A stretch of 64,000 nt of DNA. Source: Cryobacterium adonitolivorans (lineage in GTDB: Bacteria > Actinomycetota > Actinomycetes > Actinomycetales > Microbacteriaceae). This document shows positions 46,998 to 58,454 of the stretch, one piece after another. The stretch is from NCBI RefSeq assembly GCF_004402695.1, contig NZ_SOFL01000008.1, positions 27,058-91,057 on the forward strand, written 5' to 3'. Below the pieces are notes generated by a model. It was not told the origin of the DNA. It worked only from the letters and a program-made list of their open reading frames with translations, and ran no database searches. The position numbers and the translations under genes were made by a program. Position 1 is the stretch's first letter; each line of letters opens with the position of its first letter.

Positions 46998-48264
46998 TTC
47001 GCCACCACCTCCTGGGTCACGTTGGGTACCGGTCTGCGGCGGGGCGCTCCGGGCGCCGGGAGCCTGAAGATCGCGCGCACCAGCGGCGGCGCGGCAATGA
47101 AGAGCACGATGAGCGACTGCACCACGAGCACGATGTCGATGGGCACACCCTCGGCGGCCTGCATCGAGAAGCTGCCGGCCTTGAACGCGCCGAACAGGAC
47201 GCCCGCTGCGAACACGCCCCAGGGCTTGGACCGGCCCAGCAGCGCCACGGTGATGGCGTCGAAGCCGATCCCCGAGTCGATGCCGGCGCCAAAGCCGCTG
47301 GTGGTCGTACCGAGCACCTGGTTGATGCCGGCCAGGCCGACGAGGCCGCCGGAGAACAGCATCGCGTAGACGTACATGCGCTGCACGCTGATGCCCGCCA
47401 CCCTGGCGGCGTTCGGGTTCTCGCCGACGGCGCGGAACTTGAAGCCCAGGTTGGAGCGGCCGAGCAGCCACCAGGTGAACACCGTGGCGCCGATCACCAG
47501 GATGAAGCCGAAGTGCAGATTGTAGTTCGGGCCGAGCAGGTCGAAGAAGACCGCGGTCTCCTTGCTGGCCGGGCTCTTGGGGTTGTTCGACCCGGGGGTC
47601 TTGAGGAACCCATCGCGCAGCAGGAAGCTGACCAGGTAGAACGCCACGTAGTTGAGCATGATCGTGGTGATGACCTCGTGCGCGCCGGTGCGGGCCTTGA
47701 GCAGGCCGACCAGGCCACCCCAGAGGGCGCCGCCGAGCACGCCGGCGACGAGCGCGGCGATCATGTGGATGCCCGCCGGCAGGTCGACGGCGAAGGCCAC
47801 CCAACCGCCGAGGGTTGCGGCGATGAGCATCTGGCCGCGGCCGCCGATGTTGAACAGGCCCACCCGGAACCCGAGCGCGACACCGAGGCCGGCCGCGATC
47901 AGCGGGGTGGCGTAGGTGAGGGTCTCGGTGAACGGGCGGATGCCGTCGGCGAAGCTCGGCCGACGGAAGTTGTACACCGAGCCCTGGAAGAGGGCGGAGT
48001 AGGCGCCGGACACCGCGTCCCAGGCGGCGGAGAGCATGTCGCCGGGCCTGGAGAAGAAGTAGCCGGCACTCTCCTGCACGTTCGGGTTCGTCAAGGCGAT
48101 CATCACGGCGCCCACGAGCAGGGCCAGCAGCACAGCCAACACCGAGATGATGGCGTTGCCGGTGGTGATCTCCCGGAAGACGTTCTGCCAGCGGGAGGTT
48201 TCGGCCGGCTCCGGCGACGCCGTCGGGGTCGGGGTTGTGGTCGGGGTGGGCTGCTGCGCGGCGC

Positions 48265-48268
<4 letters not shown>
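46994..48268 (-). CDS. Nucleoside-type ABC transporter permease (first)
   Basis: 424 residues, YufP-like. A Pro/Thr-rich cytoplasmic N-terminus (TPTTTPTPTASPEPAE) is followed by about ten helices. TYATPLIAAGLGVALGFRVG, LFNIGGRGQMLIAATLGG and NLGFKFRAVGENPNAARVAG are the family's loop motifs. With the second permease it should form the heterodimeric channel for nucleosides delivered by the lipoprotein encoded at 49927. It is coupled by four-base overlaps on both sides. Confidence 0.9.
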
Positions 48269-49782
<1,514 letters not shown>

Positions 49783-49795
49783 AGTGTCGATTCTA
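49783..49795 (-). promoter_or_regulatory. -10 box (TAGAAT, 49790-49795) for a leaderless ABC ATPase start
   Basis: TAGAAT seven bases from ATG 49782 on the minus strand, behind the lipoprotein gene. Confidence 0.55.
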
Positions 49796-49849
49796 TTGAG
49801 GTGCCGTCCGGCGGGGGCCTATTGCCGTTGCGACACCACGCAACGAAAC

Positions 49850-49875
49850 GGGGAGGCCAGCATGCTGGCCTCCCC
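49850..49875. terminator. Perfect 26-bp palindrome behind the lipoprotein gene
   Basis: GGGGAGGCCAGCA with its exact inverse. It lies 51 bases past the BMP stop and before the ATPase promoter, so it may attenuate transcription and leave more lipoprotein mRNA than transporter mRNA. Confidence 0.75.
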
Positions 49876-49926
49876 GGTGCCCTCGATGGGCGGTACTGCT
49901 AACGGTAATGCCTGGTGAGATGGGTA

Positions 49927-51027
49927 TTACTTGGGCGTGGAGTCGCTCGTCACGACGATGTCGCCGCTGATGATCTGCGCCTTGATGTCGTCGAGCTCGG
50001 TGACCAGTGCGGGGTCAACCTTGGACTCCCACTCGTGCAGCGGGGCCAGGCCGACGCCCTCGTTCTCCAGGGTGCCCACGTACGGCTCGGAGGAGAATTC
50101 GCCGTCGGCCGCGTCGGTGATGATCTGCTGGGTGGCGTCGGTCATCGACTTCATGATGGAGGTGAGGTACATCGCCGAGAACTCGGGCGTGGTTTCGAAC
50201 AGGTCGCTGTCGACGCCGACGATGGCGACGTCCTTGCCCGAGTCGGTGATGGCCTGGGCGGTGCCCTGGAAGAGCGGGCCGGCGACCGGGAGGATGATGT
50301 CCGCTCCGGCGTCAATCAGGCCCTGGCTGAGCGTCTTGCCCTGGTTCTGGTCATCGAAGCTGCCGGCGAACAGGCCTTCCTGGGTTTCCTTGCTCCACCC
50401 GGTGAGCTGCACGTTGGCGCCCTTTTCGGTGTTGTAGTAGGCGATGCCGTCCGCGAAGCCATCCATGAAGATCGTGACCGAGGGGAACTGCATGCCACCG
50501 AACGTGCCGACGATGCCGGTCTTGCTGGTGCCTGCGGCAAGGTAGCCGGCGAGGAACGCGGCCTGCGCGGTGTCGTAGAGGACCGGCTTCACGTTGTCGA
50601 GCTCCAGCGGGCTGAAGTCGTCGTTGGAGAGCGCGGAGTCGATGATCGCGAACTGGGTGTCCGGAGCGGTCTCTGCCGAGTCCCTGGTGGCGTTCGCCAG
50701 GGCGAAGCCGACGGTGAGGACGAAGTTGCAACCCTGGTCGACCATGCTGGTGACGTTGCCGGCGTACTGGTCCTCGGAGGTGGACTCTGCCTGCTTGAAC
50801 TCGACACCGAGCTCCTCGGCGGCGTTGGACATGCCCTCGAAGCTGGACTGGTTGAACGACTTGTCGTCGAAGCCGCCGAAGTCGGAGACGATGCAGGGCA
50901 GGAAGTCCGATGCGGCGTCGTTGGCGCCGGCATCTTCGGTGGGGGCCGGCGCACACGCCGCGAGCAAAGCGAGAACGCCGAGTGAGGCAAGGCCGCCGAG
51001 CGTTGCCTTGCGGGTCGTGATTGTCAA
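49927..51027 (-). CDS. Basic membrane (BMP) family nucleoside-binding lipoprotein
   Basis: 366 residues. The signal peptide ends in a lipobox LALLAAC, and an acidic linker follows. The mature part shows the PnrA/BMP fold: GFDDKSFNQSSFEGMSNAAE, TVGFALANATRDSAETAPDT, KTGIVGTFGGMQFPSVTIFM and IILPVAGPLFQGTAQAITDS. It binds nucleosides at the outer face and hands them to the ABC permeases. TTG 51027 is the start: GGAGG lies six bases upstream, and it gives the correct basic N-region. Confidence 0.92.
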   Translation of the reverse strand: MTITTRKATLGGLASLGVLALLAACAPAPTEDAGANDAASDFLPCIVSDFGGFDDKSFNQSSFEGMSNAAEELGVEFKQAESTSEDQYAGNVTSMVDQGCNFVLTVGFALANATRDSAETAPDTQFAIIDSALSNDDFSPLELDNVKPVLYDTAQAAFLAGYLAAGTSKTGIVGTFGGMQFPSVTIFMDGFADGIAYYNTEKGANVQLTGWSKETQEGLFAGSFDDQNQGKTLSQGLIDAGADIILPVAGPLFQGTAQAITDSGKDVAIVGVDSDLFETTPEFSAMYLTSIMKSMTDATQQIITDAADGEFSSEPYVGTLENEGVGLAPLHEWESKVDPALVTELDDIKAQIISGDIVVTSDSTPK

Positions 51028-51102
51028 GATTGACCTCCAGATGAGGCCCGGCGTGGGATCGCACGGGCTGCTATATGGTCTACACGTTACCCAGAACAGC
51101 CC

Positions 51103-51116
51103 TGCTCAGATGAGCA
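51103..51116. promoter_or_regulatory. Palindrome TGCTCAGATGAGCA upstream of the lipoprotein gene
   Basis: A 6+2+6 perfect dyad 76 bases before the BMP start, in a 207-base gap with no gene. TAACGT (51087-51092 on the minus strand) could be a -10 box downstream of it. It looks like an operator for a dimeric repressor. Confidence 0.35.
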
Positions 51117-51234
51117 AACCGACACTGTAGCCAAAAGGTTATCAAGCCGCGACATTTCCGAAATCGCACCGACACAAATGGTCATCTACCGGGCCTATTC
51201 CTGAGAAAGTCTCGCGGCCCGACCGGCCCGTGGG

Positions 51235-52356
51235 CTACAGGACGTCGGAACTGCCCGACAGCCGCAACGCGTCGACGACGGCCTTGACCTTCTGGGCGTT
51301 GGCGCTCGTGGTCACCAGCAGGGCATCGGGGGTGTCGACGACGACGATGTCGTCCACGCCGATCAGCGCGATCATGCGCTTGGTGTGACTGACGACGATG
51401 CCGCTGGAGGAGTCGGCGAGCACCCGGGCGCCCTCGCCGAGGATCGCCAGGTCGCGCTTGCGGCCGTTGGCGTGGATCTTGGCGATCGACGCGAAGTCCC
51501 CGACGTCATCCCAGTCGAACTGGCCGGGGATGACGGCCAGCTTGCCCTTCGCTGCGGCGGGCTCGGCGACCGAGTAGTCGATGGCGATCTTCTTGAGCTT
51601 GGGCCAGACCTGGTCGACGACGGCGCCGCGGCGCGGGGTGTCCCAGGCCTCGGCCAGTTCGAGCAGCCCAGCGAGCAGCTCGGGCTCCGCCCTGCCGATC
51701 TCCTCGAGCAGCCGGTCGGCGCGAGCGATGAACATGCCGGCGTTCCAGAGGTACTGCCCGCTGGAGAGGTAGCGCTTGGCAGTGGCCGGGCTGGGCTTTT
51801 CCACAAAGGAGTTGACCGACTGGGCGCTCGGGGCACCGGGGATGTCCAATGCCTCGCCGGTCTTGATGTAGCCGAAGCCGATCGCCGGCTCGGTGGGCTG
51901 GATGCCGATGGTAACGATCAGGCCGGTGTCTGCGGCGGCGATCGCCTCGACGACGGCCTGGCGGAAGGCGGCCGGGCCCTTGATGACGTGGTCGGCGGCG
52001 AAGGAGCCGATGATCACCCCGGGTTCGCGGCGCTCGAGGATTGCGGCGGCCAGGCCGATCGCGGCAGAGGAGTCCCGGGGTTCGCTCTCCAGGACCACGT
52101 TCAGGTCGGCGAGTTCCGGCAGCTGCTCCTCGACGGCGGCCCGGTGCGCCCGCCCGGTGACGACCATGATGCGCTGGTCGCCGGACAGGGGTGCGAGCCG
52201 GTCCCAGGTGGCGCGCAACAGCGTCTGCCCGCTGCCGGTGAGGTCGTGCAGGAACTTGGGCGCGTCGGCGCGGGACAGCGGCCAGAGCCTGGAACCGATC
52301 CCGCCGGCGGGGATCACACTGTAGAAGCGGTCGAGGGCATCGCTGGAGTGGGACAT
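51235..52356 (-). CDS. manC: Mannose-1-phosphate guanylyltransferase
   Basis: 373 residues. SVIPAGGIGSRLWPLSRADA with PKFLHDL is the nucleotidyltransferase signature, IIGSFAADHVIKGPAAFRQA the metal site, IGFGYIKTGEALDI and FVEKPSPATAKRYLSSGQYL the sugar site. It has a C-terminal left-handed helix part but no fused phosphomannose isomerase domain. It makes GDP-mannose from GTP and mannose-1-phosphate for mannosyltransferases. It is divergent from a GT4-type gene, probably one user. Confidence 0.93.
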   Translation of the reverse strand: MSHSSDALDRFYSVIPAGGIGSRLWPLSRADAPKFLHDLTGSGQTLLRATWDRLAPLSGDQRIMVVTGRAHRAAVEEQLPELADLNVVLESEPRDSSAAIGLAAAILERREPGVIIGSFAADHVIKGPAAFRQAVVEAIAAADTGLIVTIGIQPTEPAIGFGYIKTGEALDIPGAPSAQSVNSFVEKPSPATAKRYLSSGQYLWNAGMFIARADRLLEEIGRAEPELLAGLLELAEAWDTPRRGAVVDQVWPKLKKIAIDYSVAEPAAAKGKLAVIPGQFDWDDVGDFASIAKIHANGRKRDLAILGEGARVLADSSSGIVVSHTKRMIALIGVDDIVVVDTPDALLVTTSANAQKVKAVVDALRLSGSSDVL

Positions 52357-52368
52357 TGCGCCAGACTA
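52357..52368 (-). promoter_or_regulatory. -10 box (TAGTCT, 52363-52368) for a leaderless manC start
   Basis: TAGTCT six bases from ATG 52356. Confidence 0.5.
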
Positions 52369-52422
52369 CCGGTCCATCGCCCCTGTTCATCCTGGGTTCA
52401 CCGCACGGACGTGCGGGCTGCC

Positions 52423-52434
52423 TACTGTGGCGGC
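52423..52434 (+). promoter_or_regulatory. -10 box (TACTGT, 52423-52428) for a leaderless GT start
   Basis: TACTGT six bases from ATG 52435. The two divergent -10 boxes in this 78-base gap are 54 bases apart. Confidence 0.5.
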
Positions 52435-53589
52435 ATGAGGGTTGCCGTCGTCAGCGAAAGCTTCCTCCCCACTATCAGCGGGGTCACAACGAGCGTCTGC
52501 AAGGTGCTCGACGAGTTGCGCCGCACGGGCCACGACGCCCTGGTGATCGCGCCGTTCGGCGCCCCGCCCAGCTACGCCGGTTTTCCCGTGCACACGGTGC
52601 CCTCACTTTCCTACCGGCAGTTCCCGGTCGGCCTGCCCAACCCCCGGGTGCTGGGGGTGCTGGCCGACTTCGAGCCGGACGTGCTGCACGCGGCCTCACC
52701 GTTTCTCCTCGGCGCGCAGGGCATCGCGGCCGCCCGGCGCCTGGGCGTGCCGAGCGTGGCCGTGTTTCAGACGGATGTGGCCGGGTACGCCAGCCGCAAC
52801 CACCTCGGCCAGGCGACCGGGCTGGCCTGGCGGTTCGTGAAGTGGGTGCACGACGGCGCCGACCTCACCCTGGTGCCGTCCACGGCGTCGATGAAGGACT
52901 TGCGCCGCATCGGCGTGCAACGCCTGGACCGGTGGACCAGGGGCGTGGACCTGGAGAGCTACCACCCCAACACCCGGCACGGCGCCGGGGTGGCAGAGTT
53001 GCGCCGGCGGCTGGCGCCGAACGGTGAGGTGGTGGTCGGTTACGTCGGCCGGATCGCCCCGGAAAAGCAGGTGGAGCGGTTCAGGGCGCTCCGCGGCCTG
53101 CCGGGGATCAGCATCGCCCTGGTCGGCGACGGGCCGTCCACTCCCCTGGTGGCCCGGGCCCTGGCGGGGATGCCGGTGACCTGGCTCGGTCGGCTCGCCG
53201 GCGCCGAGCTCGCGGCGGCCTACGCCAGCTTCGACGTGTTCCTTCACGCCGGCACCGAGGAGACCTTCGGGCAGACCCTGCAGGAGGCGCACGCCGCGGG
53301 ACTGCCCGTCGTGGCGCCGCGTGCCGGCGGCCCGATCGACCTGATCGAGCACGGTACCGACGGTTTCCTGTTCGTGCCGGACGATGACAGGGACCTGCGC
53401 CGCCACGTGGCCGCGCTGGTCACCGATGTTTCCCTGCGGCACCGGATGGGCGAGGCCGGCCGGCGGGCCGTGCTCGGCCGCAGCTGGGAAACCGTCTGCT
53501 CCACCCTGTTCGGGTTCTATCAGCAGGTCATCGACGAGAACCTCGCGATGCGGGCGGAAACCCTGGTTCCTGCAGCGCAGCGCCGCTGA
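52435..53589 (+). CDS. GT4-type glycosyltransferase, MgtA/PimB-like
   Basis: 384 residues of the GT-B fold. RVAVVSESFLPTISGVTTSV is typical of GDP-mannose-dependent MgtA/PimB relatives; SVAVFQTDVAGYASRNHLGQ, YVGRIAPEKQVERFRALR and HAGTEETFGQTLQEAHAAGL follow, the last with the E-x7-E donor site. Such enzymes add mannose to glycolipids or phosphatidylinositol anchors. The divergent manC gene supports GDP-mannose as donor. The long open frame upstream of ATG 52435 is antisense to manC. Confidence 0.85.
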   Translation: MRVAVVSESFLPTISGVTTSVCKVLDELRRTGHDALVIAPFGAPPSYAGFPVHTVPSLSYRQFPVGLPNPRVLGVLADFEPDVLHAASPFLLGAQGIAAARRLGVPSVAVFQTDVAGYASRNHLGQATGLAWRFVKWVHDGADLTLVPSTASMKDLRRIGVQRLDRWTRGVDLESYHPNTRHGAGVAELRRRLAPNGEVVVGYVGRIAPEKQVERFRALRGLPGISIALVGDGPSTPLVARALAGMPVTWLGRLAGAELAAAYASFDVFLHAGTEETFGQTLQEAHAAGLPVVAPRAGGPIDLIEHGTDGFLFVPDDDRDLRRHVAALVTDVSLRHRMGEAGRRAVLGRSWETVCSTLFGFYQQVIDENLAMRAETLVPAAQRR

Positions 53590-53647
53590 TCCGCACTACC
53601 CTTGATGCGGGTCCAAAGCCTCTGGTCACCAGCGGCTGCGCTCCCGG

Positions 53648-53666
53648 TTAGGCACCCCTAACCAGA
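53648..53666 (+). promoter_or_regulatory. DtxR/IdeR-like iron box upstream of sdhCDAB
   Basis: TTAGGCACCCCTAACCAGA matches 14 of 19 positions of the remembered DtxR/IdeR consensus and contains a GGTTAGG/CCTAACC dyad. It ends 20 bases before the TAGAAT -10 box, so it overlaps the expected -35 region. Confidence 0.45.
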
Positions 53667-53686
53667 CTTATCTCGTCGTCAAGATA

Positions 53687-53692
53687 TAGAAT
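53687..53692 (+). promoter_or_regulatory. -10 box (TAGAAT) for sdhCDAB
   Basis: TATAGAAT gives an extended A+T patch; the leader to the sdhC ATG would be about 65 bases. Confidence 0.5.
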
Positions 53693-53763
53693 GGCGGCAC
53701 GTGTTTGTTCAACGATGACACCTCGTTCAGCAGGGGTCACGACTCAGCCAGGGAGGGTTGGTC

Positions 53764-54180
53764 ATGCCACAGAATTCGGCAGAGGCCCTGACAGCTCAGC
53801 GGAAGACGACCTCGCGTCGCCCGGCCGGAACGCTCTACCGTGGCCGCGAGGGCATGTGGTCCTGGGTGTTGCACCGGATCACCGGGGTGGCGATTTTCTT
53901 CTTCCTCCTCGTGCACATCCTCGACACCGCTCTCGTGCGGGTCAGCCCCGAGGCGTACAACGCCGTGATCAGCCAGTACCAGACCCCCCTGATGGGCCTG
54001 GGCGAGGTTGCCCTCGTCGGCGCGATCGTGTTCCACGCCTTCAACGGCCTGCGCATCATCGCCATCGACTTCTGGAACGCCAAGTACCAGCGGGTGCTGT
54101 TCTACGTCGTGATCGGCCTCTGGGTGATCACGATGCTCGCCTTCGTGCCCCGTCACCTCATCAATGTGTTCAGCCACTAG
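53764..54180 (+). CDS. sdhC: Succinate dehydrogenase cytochrome b subunit
   Basis: 138 residues with three helices. The signature RGREGMWSWVLHRITGVAIF begins the first helix and FFFLLVHILDTALVRVS follows, with a histidine for haem; HAFNGLRIIAIDFW is the second conserved stretch. It anchors the SdhAB dimer in the membrane and takes part in quinone reduction. GGAGGG lies six bases before ATG 53764, so the TTG at 53758 is not preferred. Confidence 0.92.
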   Translation: MPQNSAEALTAQRKTTSRRPAGTLYRGREGMWSWVLHRITGVAIFFFLLVHILDTALVRVSPEAYNAVISQYQTPLMGLGEVALVGAIVFHAFNGLRIIAIDFWNAKYQRVLFYVVIGLWVITMLAFVPRHLINVFSH

Positions 54181-54192
54181 GAGGACGAGATC

Positions 54193-54645
54193 ATGACATC
54201 GACACTCGCCGCCCCCCGCAGCCCGTACGCCCGCGCCCCGCGTAAGAACGGTGTGAACTGGGAGAAGTGGGGCTGGATCTACATGCGCGTCTCCGGCGTC
54301 GTGCTGGTCGTTCTGATCTTCGGCCACCTCTTCGTGAACCTGATGGTGGGCGAGGGCGTCAGCGCCTTGAACTTCGCCTTCGTCTCCGGCAAGCTCGCCA
54401 ACCCGTTCTGGCAGTGGTGGGACGTGGCGATGCTTTGGCTCGCCCTGATCCACGGCGGCAACGGCATGCGCACCCTGGTGAACGACTATGCCACGACGCG
54501 CATCAGCCGCGGCATCCTCAAATCGGCGATCCTCGCCGCCGTAGTCATCCTGATCGTGCTCGGCACCCTCGTGGTGTTCACCTTCGACGCCTGCCCGGCC
54601 GGCCAGCCCGCCGACCTTCTGCCCACTTTCTGCCAGGCCCTTTAG
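54193..54645 (+). CDS. sdhD: Succinate dehydrogenase membrane anchor subunit
   Basis: 150 residues, three helices: [20 protein letters not shown] with [34 protein letters not shown] and [20 protein letters not shown]. His in GHLF and in LIHGGNG are positioned for haem binding. It starts 12 bases after sdhC with GAGGACGAG upstream. The C-terminus carries two cysteines ([18 protein letters not shown]) facing outward. Confidence 0.9.
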   Translation: MTSTLAAPRSPYARAPRKNGVNWEKWGWIYMRVSGVVLVVLIFGHLFVNLMVGEGVSALNFAFVSGKLANPFWQWWDVAMLWLALIHGGNGMRTLVNDYATTRISRGILKSAILAAVVILIVLGTLVVFTFDACPAGQPADLLPTFCQAL

Positions 54646-54671
54646 GCCCTCGAGGAGCTGCTAAAACTTTC

Positions 54672-56485
54672 ATGACGGATGCACCTGTGACCAACCCCGC
54701 CGAATCCACCATCGTCGACGGGGTGCACTATCACCAGTTCGACATCGTGATCATCGGGGCGGGGGGAGCGGGCATGCGGGCCGCCATCGAGGCCGGACCG
54801 AACGCATCCACCGCCGTGATCTCCAAGCTCTACCCCACCCGCTCGCACACCGGCGCGGCGCAGGGCGGCATGGCCGCAGCACTGGCGAACGTGGAGGAAG
54901 ACAACTGGGAGTGGCACACCTTCGACACCGTCAAGGGCGGCGACTACCTCGTCGACCAGGACGCCGCTGAGATCCTCGCCAAGGAAGCCATCGATGCCGT
55001 CATCGACCTCGAGAACATGGGCCTGCCGTTCAACCGCACCCCGGAGGGCAAGATCGACCAGCGCCGCTTCGGCGGCCACACCCGCGACCACGGCAAGAGC
55101 CCGGTGCGCCGCGCCTGCTACGCCGCCGACCGCACGGGCCACATGATCCTGCAGACGTTGTACCAGAACTGTGTCAAGCGCGGCATCAACTTCTTCAACG
55201 AGTTCTACGTGCTCGACCTGATCATGACCAACGTCGACGGTGTCGACCAGCCCTCCGGCGTGGTCGCCTACGACCTCTCCACCGGTGAGCTGCACGTCTT
55301 CTCCGGCAAGGCGTTCATCTTTGCCACCGGTGGCTTCGGCAAGATCTACAAGACCACGTCCAACGCGCACACCCTCACCGGCGACGGCGTCGGCATCATC
55401 TGGCGCAAGGGCCTGCCGCTGGAGGACATGGAGTTCTTCCAGTTCCACCCGACCGGCCTGGCCGGCCTGGGCATCCTGCTCACCGAGGGCGCCCGCGGTG
55501 AGGGCGCAATTCTGCGCAACGCCGCCGGTGAACGGTTCATGGAGCGATACGCCCCCACGATCAAGGACCTCGCCCCGCGCGACATCATCGCCAGGTGCAT
55601 GGTCAAGGAGGTCGCGGAAGGCCGCGGCGCCGGCCCCAACAAGGACTACCTGTACCTGGACTGCACCCACCTGGGCGCCGAGGTGCTCGAGACCAAGCTG
55701 CCCGACATCACCGAGTTCGCCCGCACCTACCTCGGCGTCGACCCCGTCACCGAACCCGTGCCCGTGATGCCGACCGCGCACTACGCGATGGGCGGCATCC
55801 CCACCAACGTGAACGCCGAGGTGCTGCGCAACAACACCACCGTCGTGCCGGGCCTCTACGCCGCCGGTGAGTGCGCCTGCGTCTCCGTGCACGGCTCCAA
55901 CCGGCTCGGCACCAACTCGCTGCTGGACATCAACGTGTTCGGCAAGCGCGCCGGCAACAACGCCGTCGCGTACGTCAAGACGGCCGAGTTCACCCCACTG
56001 CCGGAAGACCCGGCCAAGTTCGTGCGGGAGCTGCTCGCCACCATCCGCACCTCGACCGGCACCGAGCGCATCGCGGTCATCCGCCGCGAGCTGCAGGAGA
56101 TCATGGACGCCAAGGCCCAGGTTTTCCGCACCGACGAGTCGCTGCGCGAGGTGACCGAGACCATCCACGCCCTGCGTGAGCGCTACAAGAACATCGGCGT
56201 GCAGGACAAGGGCCGCCGATTCAACACCGACCTGCTCGAGGCCGTCGAACTCGGCTTCCTGCTCGACCTTGCCGAGGTGGTGGTGTACTCCGCCCGCAAC
56301 CGCAAGGAGAGCCGCGGCGGCCACATGCGCGACGACTACCCTCTGCGCGACGACGTCAACTACTTGCAGCACACCATGGCCTACCTGTCGGGCGACGCCC
56401 TGTCGGCGGATGCTGCCGACCACATTTCGCTCGACTGGAAGCCCGTGACCATTACGCGCTACCAGCCGATGGAGAGGAAGTACTA

Positions 56486-56486
<1 letters not shown>
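54672..56486 (+). CDS. sdhA: Succinate dehydrogenase flavoprotein subunit
   Basis: 604 residues. [20 protein letters not shown] is the FAD fold, and [20 protein letters not shown] holds the histidine that covalently carries [23 protein letters not shown] and [20 protein letters not shown] with [10 protein letters not shown] form the succinate site; [20 protein letters not shown] and [20 protein letters not shown] are C-terminal FAD contacts. ATG 54672 fits the family N-terminus; its GAGGAG sequence is 14 bases away, an unusually long spacing. The stop overlaps the sdhB start by one base. Confidence 0.96.
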
Positions 56487-57247
<761 letters not shown>

Positions 57248-57265
57248 CTTCCTTACGGGTTTCTC

Positions 57266-57294
57266 ACGAACGGCGGCCATCGGCCGCCGTTCGT
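57266..57294 (+). terminator. Rho-independent terminator of the sdh operon
   Basis: ACGAACGGCGGCC and GGCCGCCGTTCGT form a perfect 13-bp stem with a 3-base loop, 18 bases past the sdhB stop. Confidence 0.85.
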
Positions 57295-57327
57295 CGTTAA
57301 CGGGCCTGGGCGGGCGCAACCGCTGGC

Positions 57328-57339
57328 TAGGCTGGTGCG
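57328..57339 (+). promoter_or_regulatory. -10 box (TAGGCT, 57328-57333) for a leaderless YihY start
   Basis: TAGGCT six bases from ATG 57340. Confidence 0.55.
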
Positions 57340-58413
57340 ATGAAGATCGGCGACATTGTCACCCGCATCATGGCCACCAGGCCGGTGCGGGTTTTCACCC
57401 ATTTCGGGCAGAGCCGCGGGCCGGTCCTGGCCGCCGGCATGGCGTACCAGGCCATTTTCGCGATCTTTGCCGCCCTCTGGCTAGTCTTCTCGATCGCCGG
57501 TCTCTGGCTCGCCGGCAACCCCGACCTGATGGACCAGCTCTTCGCCCTGATCAACCAGTCCGTTCCCGGCCTGATCGGCCCGAAGGGGGTGGTCAATCCC
57601 GACGACCTGGCCAATACCGGCACCCTGACCTGGAGCAGTGCCATCGCACTGGTGGGCTTGCTCGCCACCACCCTCGGCTGGCTGAGTACGACGTCTCAGG
57701 CCGTGCGCGGCATCTTCGGCATGGGCCAGGAGACCACCTTCTTCGTGCTGGTCAAGCTGCGCGAGCTCGGGCTCGGCCTGGCCTTCGGCCTCGCTCTCGT
57801 CGTGTCGGCTGTCATCTCGATTGTCAGCACGGAACTCCTTCGCGGGTTCCTCGGCCTGCTCGGCCAGGGCACCGACTCGTTCTGGTTCATCGCCTCCACC
57901 CAGGCCGTCGCGCTCGTGATCGTGCTCATCATCGACACCATCACCCTCGCGGGCCTGTTCCGGGTGCTCTCCCGGGTGCGCATCCCCTTCCGCAACCTGC
58001 TCGTCGGGTCACTGCTGGGCGCGGTGGCGCTTGGCGTGCTCAAGGTGCTCGGCGCGGCTCTCCTCGGCGGGGCGGCGAAGAACCCGCTGCTGGCCGGGTT
58101 CGCGGTGATCATCGGCCTGCTGATCTGGTTCAACCTCACCTCCACCGTCACCCTGATCTCGGCCTCGTGGATCGCCGTCGGTATGATGGATGCCGGCATC
58201 CCACCATCCAGCCTGAGCGCCGACGAGGCGAAGAAGCTCGAAGACGAGAAGGAGGCGGCGGCGCTGCGCCTCGCCGCGACAGTGGAACTGCGCCAGGCCA
58301 GGCAGGCGCGGGACGGCGCATCCTGGTTGCAGCGCCCCAGCCGCAACCGCCGGCTGCGGAAGGCCCGGCAGCGTGCCGAGAAGTCCGGCGTCACGGAGCC
58401 CGCCGAACTCTAG
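57340..58413 (+). CDS. YihY/BrkB family membrane protein
   Basis: 357 residues with six helices: RGPVLAAGMAYQAIFAIFAA, LTWSSAIALVGLLATTLGWL, LGLGLAFGLALVVSAVISIV, IASTQAVALVIVLIIDTITL and LLVGSLLGAVALGVLKVLGA. The family is sometimes called ribonuclease BN or virulence factor BrkB, but the RNase assignment is not valid; the true role is unsettled. A charged cytoplasmic tail of about 75 residues (DEAKKLEDEKEAAALRLAAT) looks coiled-coil-like. Confidence 0.85.
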   Translation: MKIGDIVTRIMATRPVRVFTHFGQSRGPVLAAGMAYQAIFAIFAALWLVFSIAGLWLAGNPDLMDQLFALINQSVPGLIGPKGVVNPDDLANTGTLTWSSAIALVGLLATTLGWLSTTSQAVRGIFGMGQETTFFVLVKLRELGLGLAFGLALVVSAVISIVSTELLRGFLGLLGQGTDSFWFIASTQAVALVIVLIIDTITLAGLFRVLSRVRIPFRNLLVGSLLGAVALGVLKVLGAALLGGAAKNPLLAGFAVIIGLLIWFNLTSTVTLISASWIAVGMMDAGIPPSSLSADEAKKLEDEKEAAALRLAATVELRQARQARDGASWLQRPSRNRRLRKARQRAEKSGVTEPAEL

Positions 58414-58442
58414 CCGCCCCGGCCGGCGTCGGCGGCACTTAG

Positions 58443-58454
58443 TAGAATCGGGCC
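58443..58454 (+). promoter_or_regulatory. -10 box (TAGAAT, 58443-58448) for a leaderless exonuclease start
   Basis: TAGAAT six bases from ATG 58455. Confidence 0.55.

Noticed and set aside
51385..52434. Upstream in-frame extension of the GT4-type gene
   Set aside because: It is antisense to manC; the family N-terminus begins exactly at ATG 52435 behind a -10 box.
54267..54671. N-terminal extension of SdhA
   Set aside because: It lies inside sdhD out of frame and lacks resemblance to any flavoprotein N-terminus.
57340..58413. Ribonuclease BN assignment for the YihY protein
   Set aside because: That annotation is a historical error for this membrane family; no nuclease motif is present.
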